64,000 bases of DNA from Paenibacillus tyrphae (GCF_024158745.1 NZ_JAMZAW010000025.1:1-64000), one strand, 5' to 3'; shown: positions 33,838-43,213, counted from the first letter of the stretch. Notes: generated from the letters alone by a model not told the origin. Translations and numbers: made by a program.

Positions 33838-34789
33838 TTATTTGGTGGAAGTCCAAGACGTCAAGAAGCATTTCAAGTCCGGCGCGAATCAGGTCGTCAA
33901 GTCGGTGGACGGCATTTCCTTCGCCATCCGCCGGGGCGAGACGCTGGGCCTAGTCGGCGAAAGCGGCAGCGGCAAGTCGACGCTAGGCCGGACGATCGTC
34001 GGCCTCTACGAGGCGACCGAGGGGCAGGTCCGCTTCGAGGGCAAGCCCCTTGCGGGCCACACGCGCGAAGAGCGGAGGGCGTTCGACCGGCGGGCGCAAA
34101 TGATTTTCCAGGACCCGCACGCCTCGCTGAACCCGAAGATGAAGATCGGCGACATCATCGCCGAGGGCATCGACGCCTACCGCTTGGCGCGGGGCAAAGT
34201 GCGGCAGGAGCGCATCGTGCAGCTTCTGGAGAAGGTCGGCCTGCGCGCCGAGCACGCCCAGCGGTTCCCGCACGAGTTCAGCGGCGGGCAGCGGCAGCGC
34301 ATCGGCATTGCGCGGGCGCTGGCCGTCGAGCCGAGCTTCATCGTGGCGGACGAGCCGATCTCCGCGCTGGATGTGTCCATTCAGGCGCAGGTCGTCAACC
34401 TGCTGGAGGATCTGCAGCGGGAGGAGGGTCTGACCTACCTGTTCATCGCCCACGACCTGCATATGGTTCAGCATATCAGCAACCGCATCGGCGTGATGTA
34501 CTTAGGCAAAATGATGGAGCTGGCCGGCAGCGACGAGCTGTTCCGCGAGCCGCTTCATCCGTATACGCAAGCGCTCATGTCGGCGATCCCCGTCGCCGAT
34601 CCGTCGCAGCGAGGGACGCGGGAACGAATCGTCCTGCGAGGCGATCCACCGAGCCCTCTTCACCCTCCCGGTGGCTGCCCGTTCCATACGAGATGTCCCG
34701 CTGCCCGGGAACTTTGCGCAAGCGAACTTCCCGCATGGAGAGAGGTGAAAGAAGATCACTGGGTCGCTTGCCATTTGGTTGAAGGTTGA
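33830..34789 (+). CDS. Peptide importer ATPase (OppF/DppF type)
   Basis: 319 residues from ATG 33830, chosen for the GGAGGG site just upstream and the eight-base overlap with the previous gene. Walker A GESGSGKST near 44, FSGGQRQR near 155, Walker B IVADEPISALD and the C-terminal CPFHTRCPAARELC extension. It forms the ATPase heterodimer with the preceding protein. Confidence 0.94.
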   Translation: MSDYLVEVQDVKKHFKSGANQVVKSVDGISFAIRRGETLGLVGESGSGKSTLGRTIVGLYEATEGQVRFEGKPLAGHTREERRAFDRRAQMIFQDPHASLNPKMKIGDIIAEGIDAYRLARGKVRQERIVQLLEKVGLRAEHAQRFPHEFSGGQRQRIGIARALAVEPSFIVADEPISALDVSIQAQVVNLLEDLQREEGLTYLFIAHDLHMVQHISNRIGVMYLGKMMELAGSDELFREPLHPYTQALMSAIPVADPSQRGTRERIVLRGDPPSPLHPPGGCPFHTRCPAARELCASELPAWREVKEDHWVACHLVEG

Positions 34790-34835
34790 ACCTCTTACAT
34801 AGCTTGCAGATTCGGATAAAAGGAGAATGGGAGAC

Positions 34836-36476
34836 ATGAAAAAATTCGCATTAACCGCCGCCGCGCTTCTTATCGCCGCCTTACCGGCGCTGGCCGGATG
34901 CAGCAATACGCAGGATGCGGCGAAGCCCGAAGGCGGAGCGGCCCCATCGGCGGGCGGCGCAGGCATCAAGCAGGAAATTCGCGCGAACCTGTCCGGGGAG
35001 CCGTATACGCTCGATCCGGCGATTGCTACGGACAACACGTCGTTCAAGGTCATCAATTCGTTGTACGAAGGCTTGTATACCTTCGACAAAAAAGGCGAAG
35101 TGGTTCCGGGCAGTGCCGCCAAGGTCGACATCTCGCCCGACGGCAAAACGTACACCTTTACGCTGCGCGACAACCTGAAATGGTCCAATGGCAAGCCCGT
35201 CACGGCCAAAGATTTCGAGTACTCCTGGAAACGCGTGCTGAACCCGCAAACGGCAGCGACCAACGCCTTCTACCTGTACTACATCAAAGGCGCCGAGGAG
35301 TACAACAAAGGCAAAGGCACCGCCGAGCAAGTCAAAGCAACCGCCAAGGACGACAAGACGTTCGTGGTCGAGCTGAACGCGCCGACCAAATTTTTCCCGA
35401 AGGTCGCCGTCAATCCGGTGTTCCTGCCGGTGTATCAGCCGACGGTGGACGCGAACAAAAACTGGGCGGCCGAAGCGAAGGATATCGTCTCGAACGGCGC
35501 CTATACCGCCTCCAAATGGGAGCACAATACCAGCCTCGTCCTGGAGAAAAACGACAACTACTGGAACAAAGACGACGTGACGATGCAAACGATCAACTAC
35601 AAAATGATCGGCGATCAGAACACGTATTACCAAATGTTTAAATCCGGCGAGCTGGATCTGATCGATACGCTTCCCATCGACGTGCTGGCGCAGGAAAAGT
35701 CGAACAAGGACTTCACTTTGCAATCGGACTTCTCGACATACGTGTACACGTTTAACGTGACGCAGAAGCCGTTCACCAATGCGAAAATCCGCCGCGCCTT
35801 CGCTCTTGCGATCGACCGCGAGTCGATTGTGAATAACGTATCCAAAGGCGGACAGAAGCCGGCTTACGGACTCGTAGCCGAGGGGATTAAGACGCCTGCC
35901 GGCAAAGATTTCCGCGAGGAACGGCCTCCGTACTTGAAATTCGATGCCACCGAAGCGAAAAAGCTGCTGGCCGAAGGCTTGAAGGAAGAAAACTGGGCGA
36001 CGCTGCCCCCTGTGACGCTGAAGTACAACACGCAGGACGGCCATAAGAAAATCGCGGAAGCGCTGCAGGCGATGTTCAAAGAAAACCTCGGCGTAGACGT
36101 CAAGCTGGAAAACCAAGAGTGGAAAACGTATATCGATACGTTCAAGCAAAGCAATTTCCAGATCGCCCGGATGTCTTGGTCCGGAACGTTCCTGGACCCG
36201 CTCGCGCTGCTGGACCTGTATCTCGGAGGCAGCCCTAACAACCAGACGAAATGGGTCAATCCGAAGTATGACGAGCTTCTGACGCAGGGCAAGACCGAGC
36301 AGGACGAGAACAAACGTTTTGAAATTTTGCATCAGGCTGAAGATCTATTTATGCAAGATCTTCCGGTCATTCCCATTTACTTCGCCTCAAAAAACTACTT
36401 GAAGTCGAAAAACTTCGAGATTCCGTTCGTGCCGAATCAGGAGCCGAACCTGCGCTGGGCGAAGAAGATTTCGTAA
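34836..36476 (+). CDS. Peptide-binding lipoprotein (OppA/DppA family)
   Basis: 546 residues from ATG 34836, which gives a clean lipoprotein signal (MKKFALTAAALL..LAGC, Cys about residue 21) and has AAAGGAG ten bases upstream. An ATG nine bases earlier is possible but badly spaced. The class II binding fold shows EPYTLDPAIATD, the ANGKPVTAKDFEYSWKR-like region and NRRYDELL-like C-terminal helices, as in OppA. It delivers peptides to the permease. Being last, with its own strong terminator, suits its need for excess over the channel. Confidence 0.92.
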   Translation: MKKFALTAAALLIAALPALAGCSNTQDAAKPEGGAAPSAGGAGIKQEIRANLSGEPYTLDPAIATDNTSFKVINSLYEGLYTFDKKGEVVPGSAAKVDISPDGKTYTFTLRDNLKWSNGKPVTAKDFEYSWKRVLNPQTAATNAFYLYYIKGAEEYNKGKGTAEQVKATAKDDKTFVVELNAPTKFFPKVAVNPVFLPVYQPTVDANKNWAAEAKDIVSNGAYTASKWEHNTSLVLEKNDNYWNKDDVTMQTINYKMIGDQNTYYQMFKSGELDLIDTLPIDVLAQEKSNKDFTLQSDFSTYVYTFNVTQKPFTNAKIRRAFALAIDRESIVNNVSKGGQKPAYGLVAEGIKTPAGKDFREERPPYLKFDATEAKKLLAEGLKEENWATLPPVTLKYNTQDGHKKIAEALQAMFKENLGVDVKLENQEWKTYIDTFKQSNFQIARMSWSGTFLDPLALLDLYLGGSPNNQTKWVNPKYDELLTQGKTEQDENKRFEILHQAEDLFMQDLPVIPIYFASKNYLKSKNFEIPFVPNQEPNLRWAKKIS

Positions 36477-36524
36477 TCGCCGCGAAGCCGGGTCATGCCC
36501 GTCGAGCTTGGCTCTAAGGAAATT

Positions 36525-36581
36525 CCCCCGATACCTTTAAACCGTCTAATGAAGGCGGCTCGAAGAGCATCGGGGGTTTTT
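36525..36581 (+). terminator. Terminator of the peptide importer operon
   Basis: 8-bp arms CCCCCGAT (36525-36532) and ATCGGGGG (36569-36576) with inner pairing, followed by five T. Confidence 0.75.
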
Positions 36582-36593
36582 CGCTTGCAAAAG

Positions 36594-36628
36594 AAAAAGC
36601 GCCGACGTTGTTACGCCGCGCGCTTTTT
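36594..36628 (-). terminator. Terminator of the DUF6509 gene
   Basis: 9-bp arms AAAAAGCGC and GCGCTTTTT, with T on the 3' side of either strand. It sits just after the minus-strand stop and may serve both convergent transcripts. Confidence 0.7.
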
Positions 36629-36639
36629 CCTTGCATTTT

Positions 36640-36933
36640 TTATTCCGTTTCCCCGACATGCTCCTCGCAGAAAGCTTTTACCGCTTCCAGCTCGTCGTCT
36701 TCCAATTCAAAATCGAGCAGTTGCTCTGTCGTCCGCTCGAAAATTTCGTGCTTCACGATGCTGGCTTGGTCCCCATCCACGCCGTAAATGACGCGGACAT
36801 ATAACCCCTGCTCGGAGTACAGCTCGTCATCCTCTTCAACTTCGATATCCAGTATAAACTCGTACCGTTTGCCGGACAAAATGCCGAACGGATCTTTCAC
36901 CAGCTCTACGCTGTAACCGGTAATGGTGAACAT
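36640..36933 (-). CDS. DUF6509 family protein
   Basis: 97 residues from ATG 36933 (AGAAAGGATG upstream; a TTG 18 bases earlier is less likely). The conserved start MFTITGYSVELVKDPFGIL followed by GKRYEFILDIEV and a very acidic C-terminus matches DUF6509, a small cytoplasmic family of Bacillales with no known function. Monocistronic. Confidence 0.75.
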   Translation of the reverse strand: MFTITGYSVELVKDPFGILSGKRYEFILDIEVEEDDELYSEQGLYVRVIYGVDGDQASIVKHEIFERTTEQLLDFELEDDELEAVKAFCEEHVGETE

Positions 36934-37053
36934 GGTATCATCCTTTCTCAACCGCCGAACCTTTATTCCGAACCTTTATATTATACACGAAATTCAGAGA
37001 AAGGCCTTATGCAGCCGAGAAATGAACCATAACCATTTCATGCCGTCCCGAGT

Positions 37054-38121
37054 TTACACCTGCACCATCCAGCCGAGCTTATCTTCGAGCTTCCCGCTCT
37101 GAATGCCGGTGAGCGTCTCGTACAGCTTCGCGGACAATTCGCCGGTCTCGCCGCCGTTGATGACCAGCTTCTCGCCGCGCCAGTTCAGCTCGCCGACCGG
37201 GGAGATGACCGCTGCCGTTCCCGTGCCGAACGCCTCCTCGAGCGTACCTGCCCGGTGCGCTTCGTACAGCTCCTCGATGCTGACCGGCCGCTCCTCGACC
37301 GGAACGCCCCAGCTTTGCAGCAATTGAATCATCGAATCGCGCGTGATCCCTTTCAGGATACTGCCGTTCAGCGCCGGGGTAATGACCTTCCCGTTTACTT
37401 TGAAAAAGACGTTCATGCTCCCGACTTCTTCCACGTACTTCTTATGCACGCCGTCGAGCCACAGCACCTGCGAATACCCTTCCAGCGCGGCTTCCTCCTG
37501 CGCCTTGAGACTTGCGGCGTAGTTCCCGGCCGTCTTCGCGCTGCCCGTTCCGCCAGGGACGGCGCGGACGAATTCCGACTCGACATGGATTTTGACCGGA
37601 CGAATGCCTTCGGCATAGTACGCTCCGACCGGCGACATGATGATCATGAAGATATACCGTTTCGAAGCGGCAACGCCCAGTACGGGCTCCGTCGCAATGA
37701 TGAATGGACGAATATACAGCGAGGTACCCTCGACTTCCGGTACCCACTCCCGGTCCGTCTGGACCAGCTTCTTCAAACCTTCCAGCGCCAGCTCCTCGTC
37801 CAGGTTCGGAATGCTCATCCGGTCGTTCGAATGGTTCAAGCGCTTGAAGTTTTGATCCGGACGGAACACCAGAATGCGTCCGTCCGCGGTACGGTACGCT
37901 TTCAGCCCTTCGAATACCGTCTGGCCGTAATGAAACACTTTTGCCGCCGGGTCCAAGCTAATCGACTGGTACGGCACGACGCGGGGAGAATGCCACCCGC
38001 GGCCTTCCTCATAATCCATCATGAACATGTGGTCCGTGAATGCGGTTCCAAACCCGATTCGGCTTACATCGGGCTTTTGTTTTGGGGCTTGAGTCAGCTC
38101 CACTTCGATAGTAAGGGCCAT
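37054..38121 (-). CDS. ilvE: Branched-chain amino acid aminotransferase
   Basis: 355 residues from ATG 38121 (GAGGAG nine bases upstream; the ATG at 38130 is inside the ribosome site). A class IV PLP aminotransferase of the BCAT2-like type: FHYGQTVFEGLKAY near residue 62, the PLP-lysine region GGTGSAKTAGNYAASL near 195, and GTAAVISPVGE near 305. It interconverts leucine, isoleucine and valine with their 2-keto acids, the last step of synthesis and first of breakdown. It is divergent from a LysR gene, whose operator candidate lies between them. Confidence 0.94.
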   Translation of the reverse strand: MALTIEVELTQAPKQKPDVSRIGFGTAFTDHMFMMDYEEGRGWHSPRVVPYQSISLDPAAKVFHYGQTVFEGLKAYRTADGRILVFRPDQNFKRLNHSNDRMSIPNLDEELALEGLKKLVQTDREWVPEVEGTSLYIRPFIIATEPVLGVAASKRYIFMIIMSPVGAYYAEGIRPVKIHVESEFVRAVPGGTGSAKTAGNYAASLKAQEEAALEGYSQVLWLDGVHKKYVEEVGSMNVFFKVNGKVITPALNGSILKGITRDSMIQLLQSWGVPVEERPVSIEELYEAHRAGTLEEAFGTGTAAVISPVGELNWRGEKLVINGGETGELSAKLYETLTGIQSGKLEDKLGWMVQV

Positions 38122-38218
38122 TCTTCGCATCTCCTCTTCAAAGATATATTCTTATTGTATTAGTTGAATGGTATCAGTTCTTCCGATATATTGAAAATAT
38201 CTGTTTTATTGGAGAACG

Positions 38219-38233
38219 ATACCTTGAAGGTAT
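38219..38233. promoter_or_regulatory. LysR-type operator between ilvE and the LysR gene
   Basis: ATACCTTGAAGGTAT has 7-bp arms around one base and fits the T-N11-A rule of LysR regulators. It sits 22 bases before the LysR ATG and about 100 before ilvE. Control of ilvE is inferred. Confidence 0.55.
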
Positions 38234-38254
38234 GAATGAAGGGAGCGACCCGAG

Positions 38255-39145
38255 ATGGACTTGCGTCAGCTGAGATACTTTTTGGCGATTGTGAAGGAAG
38301 GGCAAATTACGCGCGCGGCCAAGGCGCTGAACATGGAGCAGCCCCCGCTCAGCCGGCAGCTCAAGCTGATGGAGGAGGAGCTCGGGGTGACCTTGTTCGA
38401 CCGGGACGGCAAACGGCTGCGGCTGACCCATGCGGGAGAACTGCTGCGGCAGAAGGCGGAAAGCCTGCTGCACCAGTTCAATGAATCGATGCAGGAAGTG
38501 AAGGAGCTGGACGAGAGCGTCCAAGGCGTGCTATCCATCGGCGCCGTCGTCTCGTGCATCTCGCTTCTGCCCCAGCGCATCGAGACGTTCCGGGAGAAGT
38601 ACCCGGAGGTCACCTTCCGCATCTGGGAGGGCGATCATTTCCTACTCGGGGAGCAATTGGAGAAGCGGAGCGTCGAGCTGATCGTCGCCCGGCTCCCTTT
38701 CGAGGCTTCCTCCGAGTCGCAGTCGTATGCGGTACGACCGCTGCCGTCCGATCCGTTCGTCGTCGTCATCCCCGGCAAGTGGCTGCCGGACCCGGCGCAG
38801 GAGACGATCCGCATGCAGGAGCTGGCGGACTTCCCGTTTCTGACGCTCAAAACGGACCGGACGACCGGCATGCACGACCGGGTGGTCACCGAGTGCCGCC
38901 GTCACGGCTTCGAGCCGCGCATCATCTGCGAGTGCTCCAGCGTCGCGGTCATCATCGCGATGGTCGCAGCCGGCCTCGGAGCGACCGTGCTGCCCAAGTC
39001 CGTCATGACGGCGTTCCCTCTTCCGTCGATCCGGACGCTTCCGCTGGCCGATGCCGATTTTCAATCCGACGTCGGCATTCTGTGGCTGAACAACCGCTAT
39101 TTGTCCAGAACCGCCCGCCGCTTTATCGATCATTTTCTCGAGTAG
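38255..39145 (+). CDS. LysR-family transcriptional regulator
   Basis: 296 residues. The winged HTH (MDLRQLRYFLAIVKEGQITRAA, then NMEQPPLSRQLKLMEEELG) occupies the first 60 residues. A linker helix and a two-lobed effector domain follow (about 90-290, RIWEGDHFLLGEQLEKRSVELI). It is divergent from ilvE with a palindrome between them, so autoregulation and control of ilvE are plausible. The effector is unknown. Confidence 0.9.
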   Translation: MDLRQLRYFLAIVKEGQITRAAKALNMEQPPLSRQLKLMEEELGVTLFDRDGKRLRLTHAGELLRQKAESLLHQFNESMQEVKELDESVQGVLSIGAVVSCISLLPQRIETFREKYPEVTFRIWEGDHFLLGEQLEKRSVELIVARLPFEASSESQSYAVRPLPSDPFVVVIPGKWLPDPAQETIRMQELADFPFLTLKTDRTTGMHDRVVTECRRHGFEPRIICECSSVAVIIAMVAAGLGATVLPKSVMTAFPLPSIRTLPLADADFQSDVGILWLNNRYLSRTARRFIDHFLE

Positions 39146-39245
39146 CCGCCTGACTGCCTTCGTCCCACCCACCCCAAAAAAAGGAATTTTCGGGCGGTCC
39201 GGCGAAGTCTTCCTTGTCATCTGCCCACAGAGGAGGAAGCAAGCC

Positions 39246-40223
39246 ATGAAAGCCATTCAGGTAACGCAATTCGGCGGTCCGGAGCATATGAGCTACACGG
39301 ATGTCGATAAGCCGAGCATCGGCCCGAACCAAGTGTTGATCCGCGTGGAGACGACCAGCGTCAATTTTGCCGATATCAAGTCCAGATACGGGAAAAAGGG
39401 CGGGACTCTTCCGTTCATTCCGGGACTGGATGCGGCGGGGACGATCGAGCAGATTGGGTCCGAGGTCCGGCAGCTGCAGGTCGGACAGCGCGTCATCGCT
39501 TTTCCTCATCACGGCTCTTATGCCGAATATATCGCGCCGGACGAAAATCTGACGTTCGCCATTCCGGACAGCCTTAGCTTCGATACGGCGGCCGCCTGCC
39601 CGATCGTTTCGTTCCTTTCGTATAAGCTGCTCGCGGACATTGCCAGACTGGAGCCGGGCGAGACCGTCCTGATCCACGCGGCGGCAGGCGGCGTCGGCAC
39701 GACGGCCATCCAGCTGGCGAAGCTCCTGGGCGCAGGGAAGGTGATCGGAACCGTCGGCAGCGAGAGCAAGGCGGGCATCGCATTGGAGGCGGGCGCGGAT
39801 CATGTGCTCTCTTACGAGCAGGGGGATTTTGCGGCGAAGGTCAACGACCTGACGAACGGGGAAGGCGTAAACGTCGTTCTGGACTCGATAGCAGGAACCG
39901 TGACGGAGCAAAGCCTGCTCTGCCTGGCTCCCTACGGCCGTCTGGTCCATTTCGGCAATTCGGGCGGTCCTGCGGGAAACATTAAAACCTCGGACCTGCA
40001 CGCGAGCTGCCGTTCTGTCCTCGGGTTCAGCTTGGGCACGACCCGGAGTAAGCGTCCCCACCTGCTGCGCGGCGTCGCCGAGCGGGTGCTGCCGTACTTG
40101 GCCGACGGGCGCCTGACGATCAAGATCGGCGCACGCTTTCCTTTGGCCGAAGCCGCCAAAGCCCACGAGTGGGTGGAAAGCCGCCAAAGTACGGGGAAAG
40201 TTCTGCTCAACGTCAGAAGCTAA
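39246..40223 (+). CDS. NADPH:quinone oxidoreductase-like MDR enzyme
   Basis: 325 residues. The GroES-like N-terminal domain (TSVNFADIKSRYG, PFIPGLDAAGTIEQIGSEV) lacks the zinc ligands of alcohol dehydrogenases. The Rossmann domain has HAAAGGVGTTAIQLAKLLGA near residue 143. This is the QOR branch of the medium-chain family, which reduces quinones or activated double bonds with NADPH. GAGGAGG precedes the ATG. No operon partner is seen. Confidence 0.9.
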   Translation: MKAIQVTQFGGPEHMSYTDVDKPSIGPNQVLIRVETTSVNFADIKSRYGKKGGTLPFIPGLDAAGTIEQIGSEVRQLQVGQRVIAFPHHGSYAEYIAPDENLTFAIPDSLSFDTAAACPIVSFLSYKLLADIARLEPGETVLIHAAAGGVGTTAIQLAKLLGAGKVIGTVGSESKAGIALEAGADHVLSYEQGDFAAKVNDLTNGEGVNVVLDSIAGTVTEQSLLCLAPYGRLVHFGNSGGPAGNIKTSDLHASCRSVLGFSLGTTRSKRPHLLRGVAERVLPYLADGRLTIKIGARFPLAEAAKAHEWVESRQSTGKVLLNVRS

Positions 40224-40289
40224 CACCACTTGCAGCTAAGCATACGGCTCGATTCACAGACCCATGTCACCTGACGCGTGGCGAAACAC

Positions 40290-40330
40290 TTATACACAGA
40301 CTTATGCACATATTATCCACGTTATCCACA
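40290..40330 (+). promoter_or_regulatory. Four tandem DnaA boxes
   Basis: TTATACACA (40290), TTATGCACA (40302), TTATCCACG (40313) and TTATCCACA (40322) lie head to tail with steps of 12, 11 and 9 bases. The last is the perfect DnaA box. No dnaA or dnaN is near, so this is not an obvious oriC. Confidence 0.75.
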
Positions 40331-40551
40331 AATCGTGAAAAATTACACTTGCCCTAACCATGAAAAAGATCGTCTTCCGCCAACCTTTGCGGCCGGAGAC
40401 GATCTTTTTGTTGTTGGTGAAAATCAAGCTTTAGACTGACAGCAACTTATTCAACTTACGGCAGTTTAGCCTATCTTTACACGTTATAAAAAAAGGGGGT
40501 TACACGTATTCTGACGAATATTTTTTTAGAGGGTTGTGCGTTTACGAAGAT

Positions 40552-40592
40552 TGTGGATAAAAGCTGACAGATCGTAATAAAGGTGTGGATAA
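40552..40592 (-). promoter_or_regulatory. Two inverted perfect DnaA boxes at the MmyB-type gene start
   Basis: TGTGGATAA (TTATCCACA on the minus strand) at 40552-40560 and 40584-40592. The second covers the AAAGGTG ribosome site region and ends one base before the chosen TTG start. Confidence 0.75.
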
Positions 40593-40593
40593 A

Positions 40594-41421
40594 TTGGAAA
40601 ACGAAAAAATCAAAACACTTGGACACTTTTTAAAATCCCGCCGAGAACGGATAAAACCGGATCGTATCGAAATTGCCAGCCGCTTTGGAAGAAGAAGAAC
40701 TCCGGGATTACGCAGAGAAGAGGTTGCCCAGCTTGCGGGAGTGAGCATCACTTGGTATACCTGGCTGGAACAGGGCAGAGTCGCTTCCGTTTCCAGGGAA
40801 GTCATCGAGAGTGTCGGCAGAGCCCTGCAATTGTCTTCAGAGGAACATCTTCATTTGCTTCGGTTGGCTAATTACGAAGGAGAGAGGGATCCTGATCCGA
40901 ACGCTGAGGAAATAAATCCGGCATTTCAGACCCTTATCGACCAATTGAATTATCCGGCGATCATCGCCAATCATCGAACCGAAGTGTTGGCTTTCAATCG
41001 AATGGCTACCGAAATTATTACGGATTTCCATGCCATTCCCTCTGCTGAGCGCGTGATGACACGATTGGTATTTAGAGATCCAAATCTGCGCAAGCATTTG
41101 ATGAATTGGAAGGAGTTCTCAGATTATACGCTGGGTGTATTTCGCTTGAATTATGACCAAAAGACCGGTGATCGCTGGTTTAAGGAATTCGTACAACAGA
41201 TGTGCCTGGAAAGCGAGGAGTTCCAGACGTTATGGCGATTGCATAATGTTCAGCAAAAGAAAGCCGTACTTTACACGTTTGATCATCCTTCCGCGGGGCG
41301 ATTATTTTTTGAATTGAATTCCTTTTCCAATCTTAACGGCAATGCAGACCTTCACTGCTGTATATTTACTCCCATCGCGGGTACCGATACCGAACAAAGA
41401 TTAGAGTATCTGCGGAAATAA
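40594..41421 (+). CDS. XRE regulator with MmyB-like ligand domain
   Basis: 275 residues from TTG 40594 (AAAGGTG upstream at good spacing; GTG 40585 has none). The N-terminal HTH (RRTPGLRREEVAQLAGVSITWYTWLEQG) and the C-terminal PAS-like domain with LNYPAIIANHRTEVLAFN are typical of the MmyB-like XRE family. Members commonly regulate adjacent oxidoreductase genes in response to small hydrophobic ligands. A quinone-oxidoreductase-like gene follows 95 bases on. DnaA boxes overlap the start, so its expression may follow DnaA-ATP levels. Confidence 0.85.
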   Translation: MENEKIKTLGHFLKSRRERIKPDRIEIASRFGRRRTPGLRREEVAQLAGVSITWYTWLEQGRVASVSREVIESVGRALQLSSEEHLHLLRLANYEGERDPDPNAEEINPAFQTLIDQLNYPAIIANHRTEVLAFNRMATEIITDFHAIPSAERVMTRLVFRDPNLRKHLMNWKEFSDYTLGVFRLNYDQKTGDRWFKEFVQQMCLESEEFQTLWRLHNVQQKKAVLYTFDHPSAGRLFFELNSFSNLNGNADLHCCIFTPIAGTDTEQRLEYLRK

Positions 41422-41516
41422 GCCTGTTAGTCCGGATACCTGTATAAACGAAAACTGGTTGCCTCCTGTGACGGGGAATACAATGAATTCATTCCCAATC
41501 AAGGAGGTTATCGAAT

Positions 41517-42506
41517 TTGAAAGCTATCGTAATCGATCAACCAGGAGGACCTGCAAGTTTAAAACTGCACGAGAAACCGGATCTGCAACCGGCTCCCGGT
41601 ATGCTTACCATAGACGTTGCGTATGCCGGAGTAGGTTATTTCGAAGTTTTGCTGAGCCGGGGAGAGTTCACTTCCGTTTTTCCGATGCCGCTTACGCCCG
41701 GGTTGGAAGTGTCGGGATATGTACGCGCCATCGGGGAAGGCGTAGAGGGGTTCTACGTAGGTCAACCCGTTGCCTCGATGACACTGCATCATCTTAACGG
41801 TTTCGCATCCATGGCGAACGTGCGGCCGGATCTTACGGTTCCGTTGGATCAATTAGGGGCTGACCTTGACTTGGCGACAGCGGCAGCCTCCATTGTAAAT
41901 CTGACGACCGCTTACCTGGCCATTAAAAATGTGTATAGAATGAGAACGGGTGACGACATACTCGTTCATGCGGCTGTCGGCGGTTTGGGCAGCTTCTTGG
42001 GACAAGTAGCCAAACATTTGGGAGCCGGTAAGGTACTGGGAACCGTCGGCAGCTCCCAGAAAGTAAAGCTGGCCGCTTCCTTCGGATATGACGAATTATT
42101 TGTCCGGTCAGATTTTGTTGAACAGACCTTGAAGGCAACTGGACGGAAGGGCGTTCATGCCGTCTTTGACCCGGTCGGGGGAACGATGCGTAAACAAAGC
42201 TTAGAGGTACTTCGTCCGTTGGGGCAGTTGGTTGTCGTGGGAAACGCAAGCGGCGAACAGGATGTTTCGCATTCTTTTAACGAAATATGGTTTTCCAATC
42301 GTCAGCTCGCAGGCTTTACATTAGGCGGATACAGCGACAGCAATCCCGTAGAGACCGGGAAAGCGGCGCGGGAAGCGTTAAGCATGCTGGCAAGAAAAGA
42401 GATCCATGCCGAGATTCACGGCGTATATCCTCTGGAAAACGCGGCAGAAGCTCTTGCTCTCTTGGAAGAAAAGAACACCGTCGGCAAACTGGTTTTGCAA
42501 ATATAA
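41517..42506 (+). CDS. Zinc-independent MDR oxidoreductase (quinone oxidoreductase-like)
   Basis: 329 residues from TTG 41517 with AAGGAGG eight bases upstream. The GroES-like domain has TPGLEVSGYVRAIGEGVEGF. The Rossmann fold has LVHAAVGGLGSFLGQVAKHLGA near residue 148, and the end LPLENAAEALALLEEKNT-like segment closes the family pattern. NADPH-dependent reduction of quinones or enones is expected. It probably answers to the MmyB-type regulator just upstream and ends at a bidirectional terminator. Confidence 0.88.
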   Translation: MKAIVIDQPGGPASLKLHEKPDLQPAPGMLTIDVAYAGVGYFEVLLSRGEFTSVFPMPLTPGLEVSGYVRAIGEGVEGFYVGQPVASMTLHHLNGFASMANVRPDLTVPLDQLGADLDLATAAASIVNLTTAYLAIKNVYRMRTGDDILVHAAVGGLGSFLGQVAKHLGAGKVLGTVGSSQKVKLAASFGYDELFVRSDFVEQTLKATGRKGVHAVFDPVGGTMRKQSLEVLRPLGQLVVVGNASGEQDVSHSFNEIWFSNRQLAGFTLGGYSDSNPVETGKAAREALSMLARKEIHAEIHGVYPLENAAEALALLEEKNTVGKLVLQI

Positions 42507-42516
42507 GCCCGAATAA

Positions 42517-42550
42517 AAAGAGAGCTTCACTCTGAGGCTCTCTTTCTTTT
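42517..42550 (+). terminator. Bidirectional terminator between convergent genes
   Basis: Stem AAAGAGAGC with GGCTCTCTTT (42517-42545) and a T-tract on the plus side. It separates the MDR oxidoreductase from the convergent LysE gene. Confidence 0.75.
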
Positions 42551-42577
42551 ACGTTAATGGACATTTGGGTTATGCGG

Positions 42578-43213
42578 TCAGTTGGAAATTTTGGCGCGGA
42601 ACAGGTTGGCTCCCATCAGGATGAACACGCCGCCGGTGATCCGGTTCAGCCACAGGCCGATCTTGGGGTTCTTCCTTAGCTTTCCCGTCGCAAAAGAAGC
42701 GAGATATGAAACGAGAATACTCCACAGTATTCCGGTGAAAATAAACGTTGCGCCCAGAATCATGAACGGCACCGCACTATGGGCCTGACTGTCCACAAAC
42801 TGGGGAAGGAAGGCGATAAAGAACAACGCCACCTTCGGGTTGGTTACATTTGTAATCATGCCCTGAAGGAAAATTTTGCGCGTGCTCATCGGCTCCAACG
42901 ATCCGGTGTCCGGTGCAACGGCGGAGGTCTTCGACAAAATCATCGTAATTCCGAGATAGACCAGGTAAGCGACCCCGATCATTTTGATGACCGTAAACAG
43001 CAACAGCGACTTCGCCAAAAGAAAAGATAACCCCAGCGCCGCGAGCAGCGTGTGGATAAGCGTACCGGCCGCAATCCCCATGGTGGACCAGATGCCCGCT
43101 CTTCTGCCCTGCGCCACGCTTCTGGCAATGATGTACATTGTATCCGAGCCTGGGGTCATAATAAGCAATATTCCAGCGATTACAAACAAGAAATAATGAT
43201 GAATGCCAAACAC
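42578..43213 (-). CDS. LysE/RhtB-family amino acid exporter
   Basis: 211 residues from GTG 43213, chosen because AAAGGAG lies nine bases upstream and the length then fits the family. The hallmark LLIMTPGSDTMYIIARSVAQG-like N-terminal motif, six membrane helices and the GMITNVTNPKVALFF loop are present. Such proteins export amino acids or homoserine-type compounds. The substrate cannot be told from sequence. Confidence 0.88.
   Translation of the reverse strand: MFGIHHYFLFVIAGILLIMTPGSDTMYIIARSVAQGRRAGIWSTMGIAAGTLIHTLLAALGLSFLLAKSLLLFTVIKMIGVAYLVYLGITMILSKTSAVAPDTGSLEPMSTRKIFLQGMITNVTNPKVALFFIAFLPQFVDSQAHSAVPFMILGATFIFTGILWSILVSYLASFATGKLRKNPKIGLWLNRITGGVFILMGANLFRAKISN

Noticed and set aside
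38131..38254. T-box riboswitch before ilvE
   Set aside because: The leader is only about 100 bases, with no TGGNACC-type T-box sequence and no terminator/antiterminator pair that I can see.
40224..40593. Replication origin
   Set aside because: Several DnaA boxes are present, but there is no dnaA, dnaN or rpmH and no obvious AT-rich unwinding repeat set. It is better read as a DnaA-box cluster.
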